Source: Paracoccaceae bacterium (GTDB lineage: Bacteria; Pseudomonadota; Alphaproteobacteria; Rhodobacterales; Rhodobacteraceae). Taken from it: DNA of 64,000 bases. Location: assembly GCA_018222585.1 (NCBI GenBank), contig JAAFAB010000006.1, positions 124,001 to 188,000 of the forward strand, written 5' to 3'. The first letter of the stretch is position 1. The number at the start of each line of letters is the position of its first letter. The position numbers and the translations under genes are program-made. The notes beneath the pieces are model-generated. The model saw only the letters and a list, made by a program, of their open reading frames with translations, was not told where the DNA came from and ran no database searches. Below, piece after piece: positions 51,003 through 60,065 of this stretch.

Positions 51003-51937
51003 GGCAGGTCCTTCCACAGGCGGCGGCGGATCTCGCCCACGATGCCCTGCGGGGCGAAGAGCGTCAGCAGCACCAGCACGACACCGGCGATCAGCATGTA
51101 GGCTTCGGTCACCTCGGTCGCGAGGTCGATCAGGTAGAACATGAAAAGCGCGCCAACGAAGGGCCCCAGCACGGTGCCCGCCCCGCCCAGAAGCACCCAG
51201 AGCAGGGCGAAGATCGAATATTGCACCCCGGCAAAGCTGCCCCCGACATAGCCGAAGAGCCCGGCATAGGCCGCCCCGGCAGCCCCCGAGATGGTGCCCG
51301 AGATGACCAGCGAGGCCAGCTTGCGCCGCCCGGTGTCATAGCCCAGCAGACGGGCGCGCTCCTCGTTTTCGCGCAGGGCGACGAGGACCCGGCCGAAGGG
51401 GTGCCGGACCAGCCAGAGCGAGAAGAGCAGTGCGACCGAGAACAGGATCCAGGCGACGATATAGCGGGTGCCCTCGTCCGACAGGTCGAAGGGGCCGATG
51501 GCGCGCAGCGCGCCGGGGATGACGAACCCATCGTCGCCCCGGGTGACCTCGGAGAAGTAGAGAATGATCAGGTAGGCCGCCTGGGCGAACATCAGCGTGA
51601 CGATCATGAAGCTGACATCCTGGGTGCGCAGCGCCAGAAGGCCGACGACGAAGGCCAGCGCGGCGGCGCAGGCGACGCCGATGACCCAGGCGGGCAGCGC
51701 CGGAACCCCGAAGTGGTATGAAACCAGCCCCATGCCGTACATGCCGGCGGCAAAGAACATCGCATGGCCCAGCGACAGCAGGCCGGTGTAGCCGAAGGCG
51801 ATGTTGTAGCCGATGGCATAGACCGCCAGCACCATGACCCGGGCGAAGATCCCGTGGTGATAGGCGGGCAGGATGAAATGCAGCGCGAACAGAAGAGCGA
51901 CGAGGCCGAGGTGGAGGGTCAGGTCCTTGCGGGTCAT
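50999..51937 (-). CDS. livM: Branched-chain amino acid-type ABC transporter permease LivM
   Basis: The 312-residue inner-membrane permease has about eight hydrophobic helices. Family hallmarks are YNIAFGYTGLLSLGHAMFFA and the coupling segment RENEERARLLGYDTGRRKLA. The start and stop overlap livH and livG by ATGA. Confidence 0.93.
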   Translation of the reverse strand: MTRKDLTLHLGLVALLFALHFILPAYHHGIFARVMVLAVYAIGYNIAFGYTGLLSLGHAMFFAAGMYGMGLVSYHFGVPALPAWVIGVACAAALAFVVGLLALRTQDVSFMIVTLMFAQAAYLIILYFSEVTRGDDGFVIPGALRAIGPFDLSDEGTRYIVAWILFSVALLFSLWLVRHPFGRVLVALRENEERARLLGYDTGRRKLASLVISGTISGAAGAAYAGLFGYVGGSFAGVQYSIFALLWVLLGGAGTVLGPFVGALFMFYLIDLATEVTEAYMLIAGVVLVLLTLFAPQGIVGEIRRRLWKDLP

Positions 51938-52869
51938 CGGGTCTTCACTCCGAACAGGCCCTGCGGGCGGAAGACCAACACCAGCGCCACGGCCAGGGTG
52001 GCGATGATCTTGGCCAGTGTGGGCGTGAAGAAGACCGAGATGATGCCGTCGGACATGCCGATGATCACCGCCGCGACCACGGTGCCGGCAAGGCTGCCGA
52101 GCCCGCCGATGATCACCACGATGAAGCTGAGCAGCAACGCGTCCCCGCCCATCAGGTAATGGGCCTGCTGGATCGGCACGATCAGCACGCCCGCCAGCGC
52201 GGCCAGTGCCGCCCCGGCGCCGAAGACCAGCGCGTAGACCTTTTCGACCGGGATGCCGAAGGCGGTGGCCATGTCGCGGTCAAGCTGGGTGGCGCGCATG
52301 ATCAGACCGGCGCGCGAGCGGGTCATGAAGAGGCGCAGCGCAAACAGCAGCACGACGGCGGCGACGATGACGAAAAGCTTGTAGGAGGTCGTCGACAGGC
52401 CCCAAGGGTAATACATCTGGAAGCCGTCTTCGCCGAATTCGAACCAGGGCAGCGCGAGGCGCTGGTTGAAGGGGGCGACGACGGGCTTGGCGTCGGGGCC
52501 GTAGCCCATCAGGGTCGCCTGCTGGATCACGTAGAGAAGTCCGATGGTGGCGACGATGACCCGCTCGGGATCGTAGTCGAGCCGCTTCAGGATGGTGACA
52601 TCGGCAGCGGCGGCGATGGCACCGACGATCAGCGGCGCCAGCACGGCGGCAGCGATGAAGTTGACGGCCGCCCCGCCGCCGAGACCGGCGAGGAACTGGG
52701 TCACCACCCAGGCCATCACGGCGCCCAGCATGTAGAATTCGCCGTGCGCCACGTTGACCACGCGCATCACCCCGAAGACGAGGCTGAGGCCGCTCGCCAT
52801 CAGCGCGAGGACAGCCGCCAGCACGGCGCCCTCCAGCATGGCCAGCATCAGATAGGGTCCGAAGTCCAT
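51934..52869 (-). CDS. livH: Branched-chain amino acid-type ABC transporter permease LivH
   Basis: The 311-residue permease starts MDFGPYLMLAMLEGAVLA and shows the LivH signatures SGLSLVFGVMRVVNVAHGEF and TRSRAGLIMRATQLDRDMAT (coupling loop) plus IIGGLGSLAGTVVAAVIIG. The ATG at 52867-52869 was chosen because upstream residues are proline-rich and unlike the family. It follows livK after a 162-bp gap with GC-rich hairpins. Confidence 0.93.
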   Translation of the reverse strand: MDFGPYLMLAMLEGAVLAAVLALMASGLSLVFGVMRVVNVAHGEFYMLGAVMAWVVTQFLAGLGGGAAVNFIAAAVLAPLIVGAIAAAADVTILKRLDYDPERVIVATIGLLYVIQQATLMGYGPDAKPVVAPFNQRLALPWFEFGEDGFQMYYPWGLSTTSYKLFVIVAAVVLLFALRLFMTRSRAGLIMRATQLDRDMATAFGIPVEKVYALVFGAGAALAALAGVLIVPIQQAHYLMGGDALLLSFIVVIIGGLGSLAGTVVAAVIIGMSDGIISVFFTPTLAKIIATLAVALVLVFRPQGLFGVKTR

Positions 52870-53031
52870 CGGTGTCTCACTTGGCAACAGTTCAGGGAAC
52901 GGCCGGCCACCCGCGCGGGGCGGCACGAAGCCGGAGAGGGGCGCCCTGCCCCGCCCGCAGGGGGCGGGCCAGGGCGCGGTCCGGGGGCTGCGCCCCCGAC
53001 CTCGTCCCGGCCCGCCCCGGAATGCGGAAGA
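52870..53031. other. livK-livH spacer with GC-rich hairpins
   Basis: The 162-bp spacer includes the stem CGGGGGC-TGC-GCCCCCG and the inverted stretch CCCCGCCC/GGGCGGG. Such hairpins after a binding-protein gene usually stabilise its mRNA or attenuate downstream expression. Confidence 0.4.
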
Positions 53032-54339
53032 TCAGAAGCTCATCGAGGTATAGTCGACCTCGTCGGGGTAGATCGTCTCTTCGTAGGGGACGGTCTTGAC
53101 CACCGAGAGCTTGCCGCCCTCGACCTTCGAGATGTACTGCGGCCCGAAGACCTGGTGGGTCTTGCCGTTGAACATCTTGGTGCCCTGGGGATGGGCCGGC
53201 CCGGCCTCCATCATCGACATGGCCTCGACGGCCTCGACCAGCTTCTGGCGATCAGCCGTGGACTGGTAGCCCGCCGCCTCCATGCCGGCCTTGATGATGT
53301 GCAGGGTCTCCCAGCAGCCGAACATGTGGGCCGAGGTCGAGACATCCGAGGGATCGGAGACCGAGGCACCGTTCTCGTCCAGCCCGACAGCATCGCGATA
53401 GGCTTTCACGTAATCGGGCGCATCGGCCTGCAGGTAACGCGGGTTGCCTTCCCAGAAGTAGGTGCCTTCGAGGAACTCCAGCCCGGGCGAGGTCAGGTCG
53501 GTGGCCTCGAGGCTGTCGATGAAGCCGAAGATCTCAGGGCGGGAAGGACCGAAGAACTCGCCCATCTCCTTGACGAAAGTCAGCACGGCGGGTCCGATCA
53601 TCACGTGGTAGATGACATCGGTATCGCGCGGGATCTGCGGGAAGTACTTGGTAAAGCTGGTCTCGGTCGGCGGGATGGCGATCTTGGCCACCACTTCGCC
53701 GCCAGCCGCCTCGATGGCGGGGGCGAGGTTGTCACGATGATCGTAGCCGAAGGCGTAGTCGGGATAGATCATGGTGACCTTCTTGCCCAGCGTGCCGGTC
53801 AGGAAGGGTGCCATGGCCGAGATCTGGCTTTTCACGTCGGTGATGCCCGGCTGCAGCGTCCAGCGGTTCAGCATCCCCGAGGCAACGTGGTGGCCTTCGG
53901 AGACCACGAAATAGGGCAGCTTCAGCTCTCCGGCGCGGGGCGCGGCACCGACGACGACATGCGAGAAGAGCGTGCCGAAGGCGACATCGCAGTCGGACTG
54001 GTTGGCGAATTTCTCCAGCACCTCGGCGGCGCGGCGGGGATCGGTGCCGTCATCCTCGGTTACCAGTTCGACCGGGCGGCCGTTGATCCCGCCCTCGGCG
54101 TTGATCTTGGCCAGGGCGGCGACGGAGGTACGCTCGTACCAGCGGCCATAGGCGGCGCCGATCCCGGTGGCGTGCTTGCCGAAACCGATCTTGATCGGTG
54201 CGGCGCTCTGCGCGCTGGTGTAACGGGCCCAGAGCGGCATGGTGGCAGCGGCGGCGGTGCCGGCGGCCAGCGTCTTCAGCGCGCCCCGGCGGGTCGGGCT
54301 GATCAGCCCTGTCTTGGTCTTGCTGGGTGTCTCGGTCAT
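53032..54339 (-). CDS. livK: Branched-chain amino acid-type ABC substrate-binding protein (Tat signal)
   Basis: The 435-residue exported protein has an N-terminus with SPTRRGALKTLAAGTAAAA, a Tat-type signal with twin arginine. The mature part is a Peripla_BP_6 protein (IKIGFGKHATGIGAAYGRWY, AKINAEGGINGRPVELVTED, TMIYPDYAFGYDHRDN). This subclass binds amides, urea, aromatic or other compounds as well as amino acids. Here the neighbours favour a heterocyclic acid or lactam. The ATG is at 54337-54339. A MarR-type half-palindrome lies 67-82 bp upstream. Confidence 0.9.
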   Translation of the reverse strand: MTETPSKTKTGLISPTRRGALKTLAAGTAAAATMPLWARYTSAQSAAPIKIGFGKHATGIGAAYGRWYERTSVAALAKINAEGGINGRPVELVTEDDGTDPRRAAEVLEKFANQSDCDVAFGTLFSHVVVGAAPRAGELKLPYFVVSEGHHVASGMLNRWTLQPGITDVKSQISAMAPFLTGTLGKKVTMIYPDYAFGYDHRDNLAPAIEAAGGEVVAKIAIPPTETSFTKYFPQIPRDTDVIYHVMIGPAVLTFVKEMGEFFGPSRPEIFGFIDSLEATDLTSPGLEFLEGTYFWEGNPRYLQADAPDYVKAYRDAVGLDENGASVSDPSDVSTSAHMFGCWETLHIIKAGMEAAGYQSTADRQKLVEAVEAMSMMEAGPAHPQGTKMFNGKTHQVFGPQYISKVEGGKLSVVKTVPYEETIYPDEVDYTSMSF

Positions 54340-54405
54340 GTCCACTTTCCCTGTTGGAGACGGAGTTGTCCTGGATCTTATTAAGCTGACCCTAGGGCTG
54401 AAGTC

Positions 54406-54430
54406 TGTAGGCACACAAACGATCTGTCCA
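54406..54430 (-). promoter_or_regulatory. Possible MarR-type site in the livK promoter
   Basis: On the minus strand TGGACA is followed by CGTTTGTGTGCCTACA, which shares the run TTTGTGTGC with the palindrome before hyuA (11 of 16 positions overall). The symmetric arm is poor, so the match is weaker than at hnr and hyuA. Confidence 0.4.
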
Positions 54431-54524
54431 GTGCTTTGATGATTTCCGCGAAAATCCTTGCGGTCCGCCTGTCGGCCTTTGCCCAGGAAGCGGGCAGCGG
54501 CGCGAAGGCACGTCAGGGCCGGGG

Positions 54525-55886
54525 TCACGCGCCCCGGGGCGAGGCCAGAAGCCAGAGCCCGAAGAGCGTGTAGAGGATCATGAACAGGGCCAGCGGCGCC
54601 TGGCTGAGAGAGGCCCGGCGGTGGCTGCCATGCAGGCGAATCGCGGCTGCATGACTCATCAGGATCGCCAGCACATGCCCCAGAACCACCGCCGTCGCCT
54701 GGCTGAGCCAGATCACCCGAACCGACGCCTGGCGATTGAAAAAGCCCGTGGTCACGGTGCCTTCCGGCAGGCCCAGGCTGTGCCGGACCATGTTCAGCAG
54801 GTACTGCCCCTCGACCAGCGCGGCGGGAAGGTAATGGGCCAGGTGGTAGGCATAGGCGATCGGCAGGATCGCCGGGGCCAGGGCGCGGAAACTCTGCCGG
54901 AAACCGCCCGCGTCGATCAGCACCAGCCCTGCCTGGATGGACAGCCCATAGACCGCGACCAGCAGCGGCCCGGCCAGCAAAATGCCGGTCAGGTTCGGCC
55001 CGACGACCGCCGACCGGCCGGTGAACTCCAGAGGGTTCATCCCGATCCAGCCCATCCAGCGGAAGGTCTCGTTCAGCCCGTCGAACGAGCCGAGCGCGAG
55101 AGTCAGCAGCATGAAGACCGCCAGCGACAGCCTGGGCGCGGCGCGGCGCTCCAGGTCCCAGCCGGGCAGGCCCAGCCGCCAGGCCCCGCCCTGCCGGCGC
55201 AGGGGGGCGAGGCGGGCAAAGAGGCGCATCAGCAAGGTCAGCCCCTCGCCGCGCAGCAGCCAGCGCGGGCCGAACAGCAGGCAGCCCAGCAGGGTGCCGC
55301 CCCAGTAGCCCAGCACCATCCAGGCCAGCCGATCCGGGTCGGTGGGGGCGATATGCACCATGAGCACCGCCGCGAAGGCCAGGTAGCTTGCCAGCGCCGG
55401 CCAGTAGCCCCACCCCGGGCGATAGCGCAGCAGGGGACGCACCCCGAACAGCCCGGGCAGCGCCGCGGTGACGCGGAACGGGCTGAGCCAGCCCCAGAGG
55501 TCCCCCAGCACCCCCTGCCCGGCCAGCAGGAACAACCACATTCCGCTCCAGACCAGTAGCGGCAGCGGGTTGTGCACCGGGTCCTGCGTCCCCGTCAGCC
55601 CCTGCGAGACCGCCCAGAGCAGAAGCGCCGCAGACAGCGCCGAGGTCACCATCTGCCCGCGCCGCCGCGTCGCGGCCGACAGGCGCCAGGACAGGAAGAG
55701 GCGCCGCGCCCGCGCTTCGGGAATCAGCGCGATCAGCAGCACGGTCAACGCGACCGAGGCGACCCCGCCCGCGATATAGGCATCTGTCGGCAGCAGCAGC
55801 ACGAAAGCCCCTTCGGAGGCATGAGCCAGCACCCGCCCCGGCAGCAGCCCCGCCAGTCCCGCCCAGATCCACGCTCTTCGCACCAC
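54525..55886 (-). CDS. Polytopic membrane protein of unknown function (fenitrothion hydrolase-like family)
   Basis: The 453-residue protein has an N-terminal signal or first helix ending in VLAHASEG and about ten to eleven further hydrophobic helices. NPLPLLVWSGMWLFLLAGQG followed by LGDLWGWLSPFR resembles a family that databases label fenitrothion hydrolase, from membrane proteins once linked to organophosphate cleavage; the function is not established. Histidines cluster near helix ends (IAYAYHLAHYLP, LSQATAVVLGHVLA), so metal or heme binding is possible. It starts with GTG at 55886. It sits between livK and hyuA in the MarR island, which suggests but does not prove a link. Confidence 0.6.
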   Translation of the reverse strand: MVRRAWIWAGLAGLLPGRVLAHASEGAFVLLLPTDAYIAGGVASVALTVLLIALIPEARARRLFLSWRLSAATRRRGQMVTSALSAALLLWAVSQGLTGTQDPVHNPLPLLVWSGMWLFLLAGQGVLGDLWGWLSPFRVTAALPGLFGVRPLLRYRPGWGYWPALASYLAFAAVLMVHIAPTDPDRLAWMVLGYWGGTLLGCLLFGPRWLLRGEGLTLLMRLFARLAPLRRQGGAWRLGLPGWDLERRAAPRLSLAVFMLLTLALGSFDGLNETFRWMGWIGMNPLEFTGRSAVVGPNLTGILLAGPLLVAVYGLSIQAGLVLIDAGGFRQSFRALAPAILPIAYAYHLAHYLPAALVEGQYLLNMVRHSLGLPEGTVTTGFFNRQASVRVIWLSQATAVVLGHVLAILMSHAAAIRLHGSHRRASLSQAPLALFMILYTLFGLWLLASPRGA

Positions 55887-55973
55887 GACATCCCCCTGGT
55901 TCCGCCCGTGATCATGGGCTGTGCACTCTCGGGTGCAAGCTGACGTCCCTGCGCCTCGGATGCAAAGAGGGAA

Positions 55974-56016
55974 TTGACTTCACGCCCCGCATCGGAAATT
56001 CATTTGCACACAAATG
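55974..56016 (+). promoter_or_regulatory. hyuA promoter and MarR-type operator
   Basis: CATTTGCACACAAATG (56001-56016) has perfect six-base inverted arms. TTGACT at 55974-55979 lies 27 bp upstream, close to the geometry at hnr, so a bound repressor would cover the -10/+1 region. It lies 31 bp before the preferred hyuA start. Confidence 0.65.
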
Positions 56017-56047
56017 TATCGACGAGATGATTGACGCGGGGATTGCC

Positions 56048-58099
56048 ATGAAAACCGGACAGGTCATAGGCTGTGACGTAGGCGGCACCTTTACCGACCT
56101 GATCCTGATGGATCCGGCCACCGGAGAGGTGCGCATCGCCAAGGTGCCCTCGACGTTGGACGACCAGTCGCGCGGGGTCATGAACGCCGTGGCGGAGGCC
56201 GGGGCCGACCTGCCGAGCACCGCGCTGATCGTGCACGGCACCACCACGACCACCAACGCCGTGCTGGAACGCAAGCTGGCCCGTACCGGGATCATCACCA
56301 CGAAGGGCTTCCGCGACGTGCTGGAACTGGGGCGCCGAACCCGCCCGCAAGCCTATGGGATGAAAGGTGATTTCAAGCCCCTCATTCCCCGCGACCTGCG
56401 CCTCGAGGTGCCCGAGAGGATGGACGCCGAGGGTCGCGTCGTCACGCCGCTGGACGAGGAGGCCCTGCGCGTGGCCGCCCGAAAGCTGCTAGACCTCGGC
56501 TGCACGGCACTGGTGGTCCACTTCCTTCATGCCTACCGCAACCCGGCCCATGAGCTGCGCGCCGGAGAGATCCTGCGCGAGACCTGGCCCAACCCCTATG
56601 TCACCCTCGGCCATGCCCTGCTGTCGGAAAGCCGCGAGTACGAGCGCGGCGTGACGGCGGCGGTCAATGCCTCCGTGCAGCCGATCCTCGACCTCTACGT
56701 CCAGAACCTCGCCGGCTCGCTGGAAGGGGGCGGCTATGCGGGTGAGTTGCTGGTGATGAACGGCAATGGCGGCATGGTCTCGGCCCGCCGCGTCGCCGAA
56801 GAGGCGGCCCGTACCGTGATGTCCGGCCCCGCCTCGGGGGTCATGGCCGCCGCCTTCACCGGGCGCGCCGCCGGCATCCCGGACCTGCTGACCTACGACA
56901 TGGGCGGCACCTCGACGGACGTGGCGCTGATCCGCAATGCCCAGCCCGCGGTCTCCAATGAGATTGAGGTCGAATACGCCATGCCGATCCACGTGCCGAT
57001 GGTCGACGTGCGCACCGTCGGCGCCGGCGGCGGTTCGATCGCGCGGGTCAATGTGGCGGGCCTGCTCGAGGTCGGCCCCGAGAGCGCCGGCGCCACCCCC
57101 GGCCCGATCTGCTACGGACGCGGCGGCACCGAGCCGACGATCTCCGACGCCAACCTGCTGCTCGGCCGCCTCGACCCGGCGCGGCTGAAATCGGTGGAAG
57201 GCGGTGTCACTTTGCAAACCGTGCGCGACATCTTTGCAAAGAAACTGGGCGACCCGCTGGGACTGACGCCGGAACAGGCCGCCGAGGCAGTGATCCAGCT
57301 GGCAAACGTCAAGATGGCCGGGGCGATCCGCATGGTCTCCGTGTCCCTCGGCGCCGACCCCCGGGACTTCGCGCTCTTTGCCTTCGGCGGCGCCGGACCG
57401 CTGCACGCCGCCTCGCTGGCCCGAGAGCTGGGGGTGCCGAAGGTGCTCACCCCGGCACGACCCGGCATCACCAATGCGCTCGGCTGCCTGGTCGCCGACC
57501 TGCGCCACGACTTCACCCGCACGGTCAGCCAGCCGCTTGATACGCTGGACATGGACAGCCTCGCGCAGATCCTAACCGAGCAGGCCGAGGAGGGCCGCGC
57601 CCTGATCGGCCGCGAAAAGGTCGAGATCACCGAGACCCGCGTCCTGCAGTCCCTCGACATGCAGTTCATCGGTCAGACCCACCTGCTGCGGGTCGAGCTG
57701 GACGGCCCGCAGATCACCCGAGAGGCCCTTCAGACCGCCTTCGAGGAGGTCTACTGGAACCGCTTCCACGTCCGCCTCGACACGATCCGCGCGGCGGTGA
57801 TCAATGCCAATACCTCGGTCATCGGCACCCGCAACGCGCTGGACCCCGCCCGCCTGATCCCCGCCGAGCACCGCAAGGCGACCCTGACCGAGGCCCTGCG
57901 CGCCACCCGGCCCGTGGTCTTCGACGGCCAGACCCATGAAACGCCGCTCTATCAGCGCGACCTGCTGCCGTCAGACGCCAGCTTCGACGGCCCGGCGATC
58001 CTCGAGCAGATGGACACAACGATCCTGGTGCCCCCCGGCGACCGCGTCACCACCGATGCCATCGGCAACATCCTGATCCACGTGGGGGCCGCGCCATGA
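56048..58099 (+). CDS. hyuA: Hydantoinase/oxoprolinase family protein, subunit A
   Basis: The 683-residue protein has an ASKHA-type ATPase core: IGCDVGGTFTDLILMD (phosphate-1), HGTTTTTNAVLERKLARTGI, LTYDMGGTSTDVALIRN and FAFGGAGPLHAASLARELGV (adenosine motif). With HyuB it carries out ATP-dependent opening of a lactam or cyclic imide ring (hydantoin, 5-oxoproline, N-methylhydantoin or similar). I prefer the ATG at 56048 over 56027, seven codons upstream, because conserved sequence begins there. HyuB follows after 136 bp holding a family A repeat. Two TTTGCAAA octamers lie inside the gene at 57211 and 57233. Confidence 0.93.
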   Translation: MKTGQVIGCDVGGTFTDLILMDPATGEVRIAKVPSTLDDQSRGVMNAVAEAGADLPSTALIVHGTTTTTNAVLERKLARTGIITTKGFRDVLELGRRTRPQAYGMKGDFKPLIPRDLRLEVPERMDAEGRVVTPLDEEALRVAARKLLDLGCTALVVHFLHAYRNPAHELRAGEILRETWPNPYVTLGHALLSESREYERGVTAAVNASVQPILDLYVQNLAGSLEGGGYAGELLVMNGNGGMVSARRVAEEAARTVMSGPASGVMAAAFTGRAAGIPDLLTYDMGGTSTDVALIRNAQPAVSNEIEVEYAMPIHVPMVDVRTVGAGGGSIARVNVAGLLEVGPESAGATPGPICYGRGGTEPTISDANLLLGRLDPARLKSVEGGVTLQTVRDIFAKKLGDPLGLTPEQAAEAVIQLANVKMAGAIRMVSVSLGADPRDFALFAFGGAGPLHAASLARELGVPKVLTPARPGITNALGCLVADLRHDFTRTVSQPLDTLDMDSLAQILTEQAEEGRALIGREKVEITETRVLQSLDMQFIGQTHLLRVELDGPQITREALQTAFEEVYWNRFHVRLDTIRAAVINANTSVIGTRNALDPARLIPAEHRKATLTEALRATRPVVFDGQTHETPLYQRDLLPSDASFDGPAILEQMDTTILVPPGDRVTTDAIGNILIHVGAAP

Positions 58100-58155
58100 G
58101 GGCGCCCCTCCCGAACACGCCCCGGATCCGTCCCCGGGACGCCGCCCCCCTGCCC

Positions 58156-58190
58156 CATCCGATGGCTGAAAATACTGCCGCCGGAGGCAT
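58156..58190. repeat. Dispersed intergenic element, family A (single copy, inverse)
   Basis: The minus strand reads GCCTCCGGCGGCAGTATTTT then CAGCCATCGGATG, the same core as the copies at 1588, 8119 and 45406. It lies between hyuA and hyuB. Confidence 0.75.
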
Positions 58191-58235
58191 CGCCCGCCAG
58201 GGCGATACACCCACCCCGATCCAGGAGACCCCCAG

Positions 58236-59969
58236 ATGAGCATCGACCCCATCACCCTCTCGGTCATCCAGGCGGGCCTGCAACAGGTCTGCGACGAGAT
58301 GGACCTCTCCTTCTCGCGCGCCGCCTTCTCACCGGTGATCGCCGAGGCCAACGACCGCTCGGACGGGATCTATTCCGCCGAGGACGGTTCACTGATCGCC
58401 CAGGGCAACCAGGGCCTGCCGGTCTTCGTCGGCACCATGCAGCATTCGACCCGCGTGCTGGTCGAGCGGATCCGCGACGGCGTGACCCCGGCGCCGAAGC
58501 CGGGTGACATCTACATCGTCAACGACCCCTACCTCGGCGGCACACATCTGATGGATGTGCGCTTTGCCCGGCCCTACTACCGCGACGGCAAAATCTTCTG
58601 CTGGCTCTCCAACACCGGCCACTGGCCCGACACCGGCGGCGCGGTGCCCGGCGGGTTCTCGGCCTCGGCCACCTCGGTGGAACAGGAGGGGCTGCGCCTG
58701 CCCCCGGTGCGGCTGTTCAAGGAGGGCGTGCTGGACCAGGAGATCTACCAGATCATCTGTTCGAACATCCGTGTCGCCGATCAGCGCATCGGAGACGTCC
58801 AGGCCCAGGCCGCGGCGCTGAAGGTGGGCGAGGAACGCCTGAACCAGCTGCTTGACCGCTACGGCGACGCCGTGGTCGCCGAGGCAATATCCGAACTGCG
58901 CGCCCGCGCCGCGGCGCAGATGCGCAGCTACGTGGCGCAGATCCCCGAGGGCACGCATTCCGCCTCGGCCTGGATCGACAGCGACGGCGTGGTCGACGCG
59001 CCACTGGAGATCCGCCTCTCGGTTACCCGCGACGGAGACAGCCTGAGCTTCGACTTCACCGGCTCTTCCGCGCCCTGCACCGGACCGATGAACTCGGTCC
59101 TCGCCACGACGCTCAGCTCGGTCTACCTGGCGATGCGCCACATCTTCCCCGAGGTGCCGATCTCGGCCGGGGCCTTCGAGCCGCTGCACGTCACGGGCTA
59201 CGAGGGCACGTTCCTCGATGCCCATTACCCGCGCCCGGTGTCGGGCTGCGCCGCAGAGGTCAGCCAGCGCATTGCCGAGGCGGTCTTTGCCGCCCTCGCC
59301 CCCGCCCTGCCCGACCGGGTGACGGCGGCACCGGCGGGCAGTTCCGGCAACTTCGCACTTGGCGGGCACGACCCCGAGAAGGGGCGCGATTTCGTCATGT
59401 ACCAGATCTCGGGCGGCGGCTACGGCGGCAATGCCGATCACGACGGGCTGTCGAACGGCTGTTCGACCATCGGCATCTCGAAAGCGCCCCCGGTCGAGAT
59501 CATGGAGGCGCAGTTCCCGGTGCTCTACCACCACTACGCCCTGCACGAGGGCTCGGGCGGGGCCGGGCTGCACCGGGGCGGCTTCGGGCTGGACTACGCG
59601 GTCGAGCTGCGGCGCGGTGAAGCGCGGGCCAGCTTCGTCATGGATCACGGTCGCACCGGCCCGCTCGGCGCGCTTGGCGGCAGGGACGGCACGGTGAACA
59701 AGGTGCAGGTGATCCGCGATGGTGCGGTCCATGTGCCGCCTCACCTCAGCAAGGAGCAGGACATCCCCCTGGCACCCGGCGACGTGGTGCATGTGCGCAC
59801 CCCCGGCGGGGGCGGCTACGGCGATCCGATGCAACGCGACCCGGCGGCGGTGGCCGAGGACGTCCGCCTCGGGCGCTACACGGCGGATCAGGCGGAGGAG
59901 CTTTTCGGAGTGGTCGTCACGGCCAGCGGCGTCGACAGGACGGCAACCGGGGCGCTGCGCGGGGCCTGA
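58236..59969 (+). CDS. hyuB: Hydantoinase/oxoprolinase family protein, subunit B
   Basis: The 577-residue protein is the partner of HyuA in ATP-dependent ring opening. Family blocks are FSRAAFSPVIAEANDRSDGI, DIYIVNDPYLGGTHLMDVRF, NTGHWPDTGGAVPGGFSASA, VSGCAAEVSQRIAEAVFAAL and RTPGGGGYGDPMQRDP. The length fits stand-alone B subunits. It ends the plus-strand unit; the paired repeat follows at once and a convergent permease gene lies beyond. Confidence 0.94.
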   Translation: MSIDPITLSVIQAGLQQVCDEMDLSFSRAAFSPVIAEANDRSDGIYSAEDGSLIAQGNQGLPVFVGTMQHSTRVLVERIRDGVTPAPKPGDIYIVNDPYLGGTHLMDVRFARPYYRDGKIFCWLSNTGHWPDTGGAVPGGFSASATSVEQEGLRLPPVRLFKEGVLDQEIYQIICSNIRVADQRIGDVQAQAAALKVGEERLNQLLDRYGDAVVAEAISELRARAAAQMRSYVAQIPEGTHSASAWIDSDGVVDAPLEIRLSVTRDGDSLSFDFTGSSAPCTGPMNSVLATTLSSVYLAMRHIFPEVPISAGAFEPLHVTGYEGTFLDAHYPRPVSGCAAEVSQRIAEAVFAALAPALPDRVTAAPAGSSGNFALGGHDPEKGRDFVMYQISGGGYGGNADHDGLSNGCSTIGISKAPPVEIMEAQFPVLYHHYALHEGSGGAGLHRGGFGLDYAVELRRGEARASFVMDHGRTGPLGALGGRDGTVNKVQVIRDGAVHVPPHLSKEQDIPLAPGDVVHVRTPGGGGYGDPMQRDPAAVAEDVRLGRYTADQAEELFGVVVTASGVDRTATGALRGA

Positions 59970-59975
59970 GGGCAC

Positions 59976-60055
59976 GGTGGGTTGACTTCCACCCTACCGC
60001 CTGCCCGGCGCGCCTAGCTTGCCCCGGGTGTAGGGTGGGTGCCAACCCACCTTCC
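59976..60055. repeat. Paired hairpin repeat, family B
   Basis: GGTGGGT-TGAC-TTCCACC then CTACC, and in inverse TAGGGTGGGT-GCCA-ACCCACCTTCC, fill the 96-bp gap between the convergent hyuB and permease genes. The layout copies the element at 23185-23302. Confidence 0.75.
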
Positions 60056-60065
60056 GCCAACGGCC

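Noticed and set aside
53032-55872. 946-codon minus-strand frame joining livK with the membrane protein region
   Set aside because: Only the livK part from 54339 is protein-like; the rest is an out-of-frame reading of the membrane protein gene.
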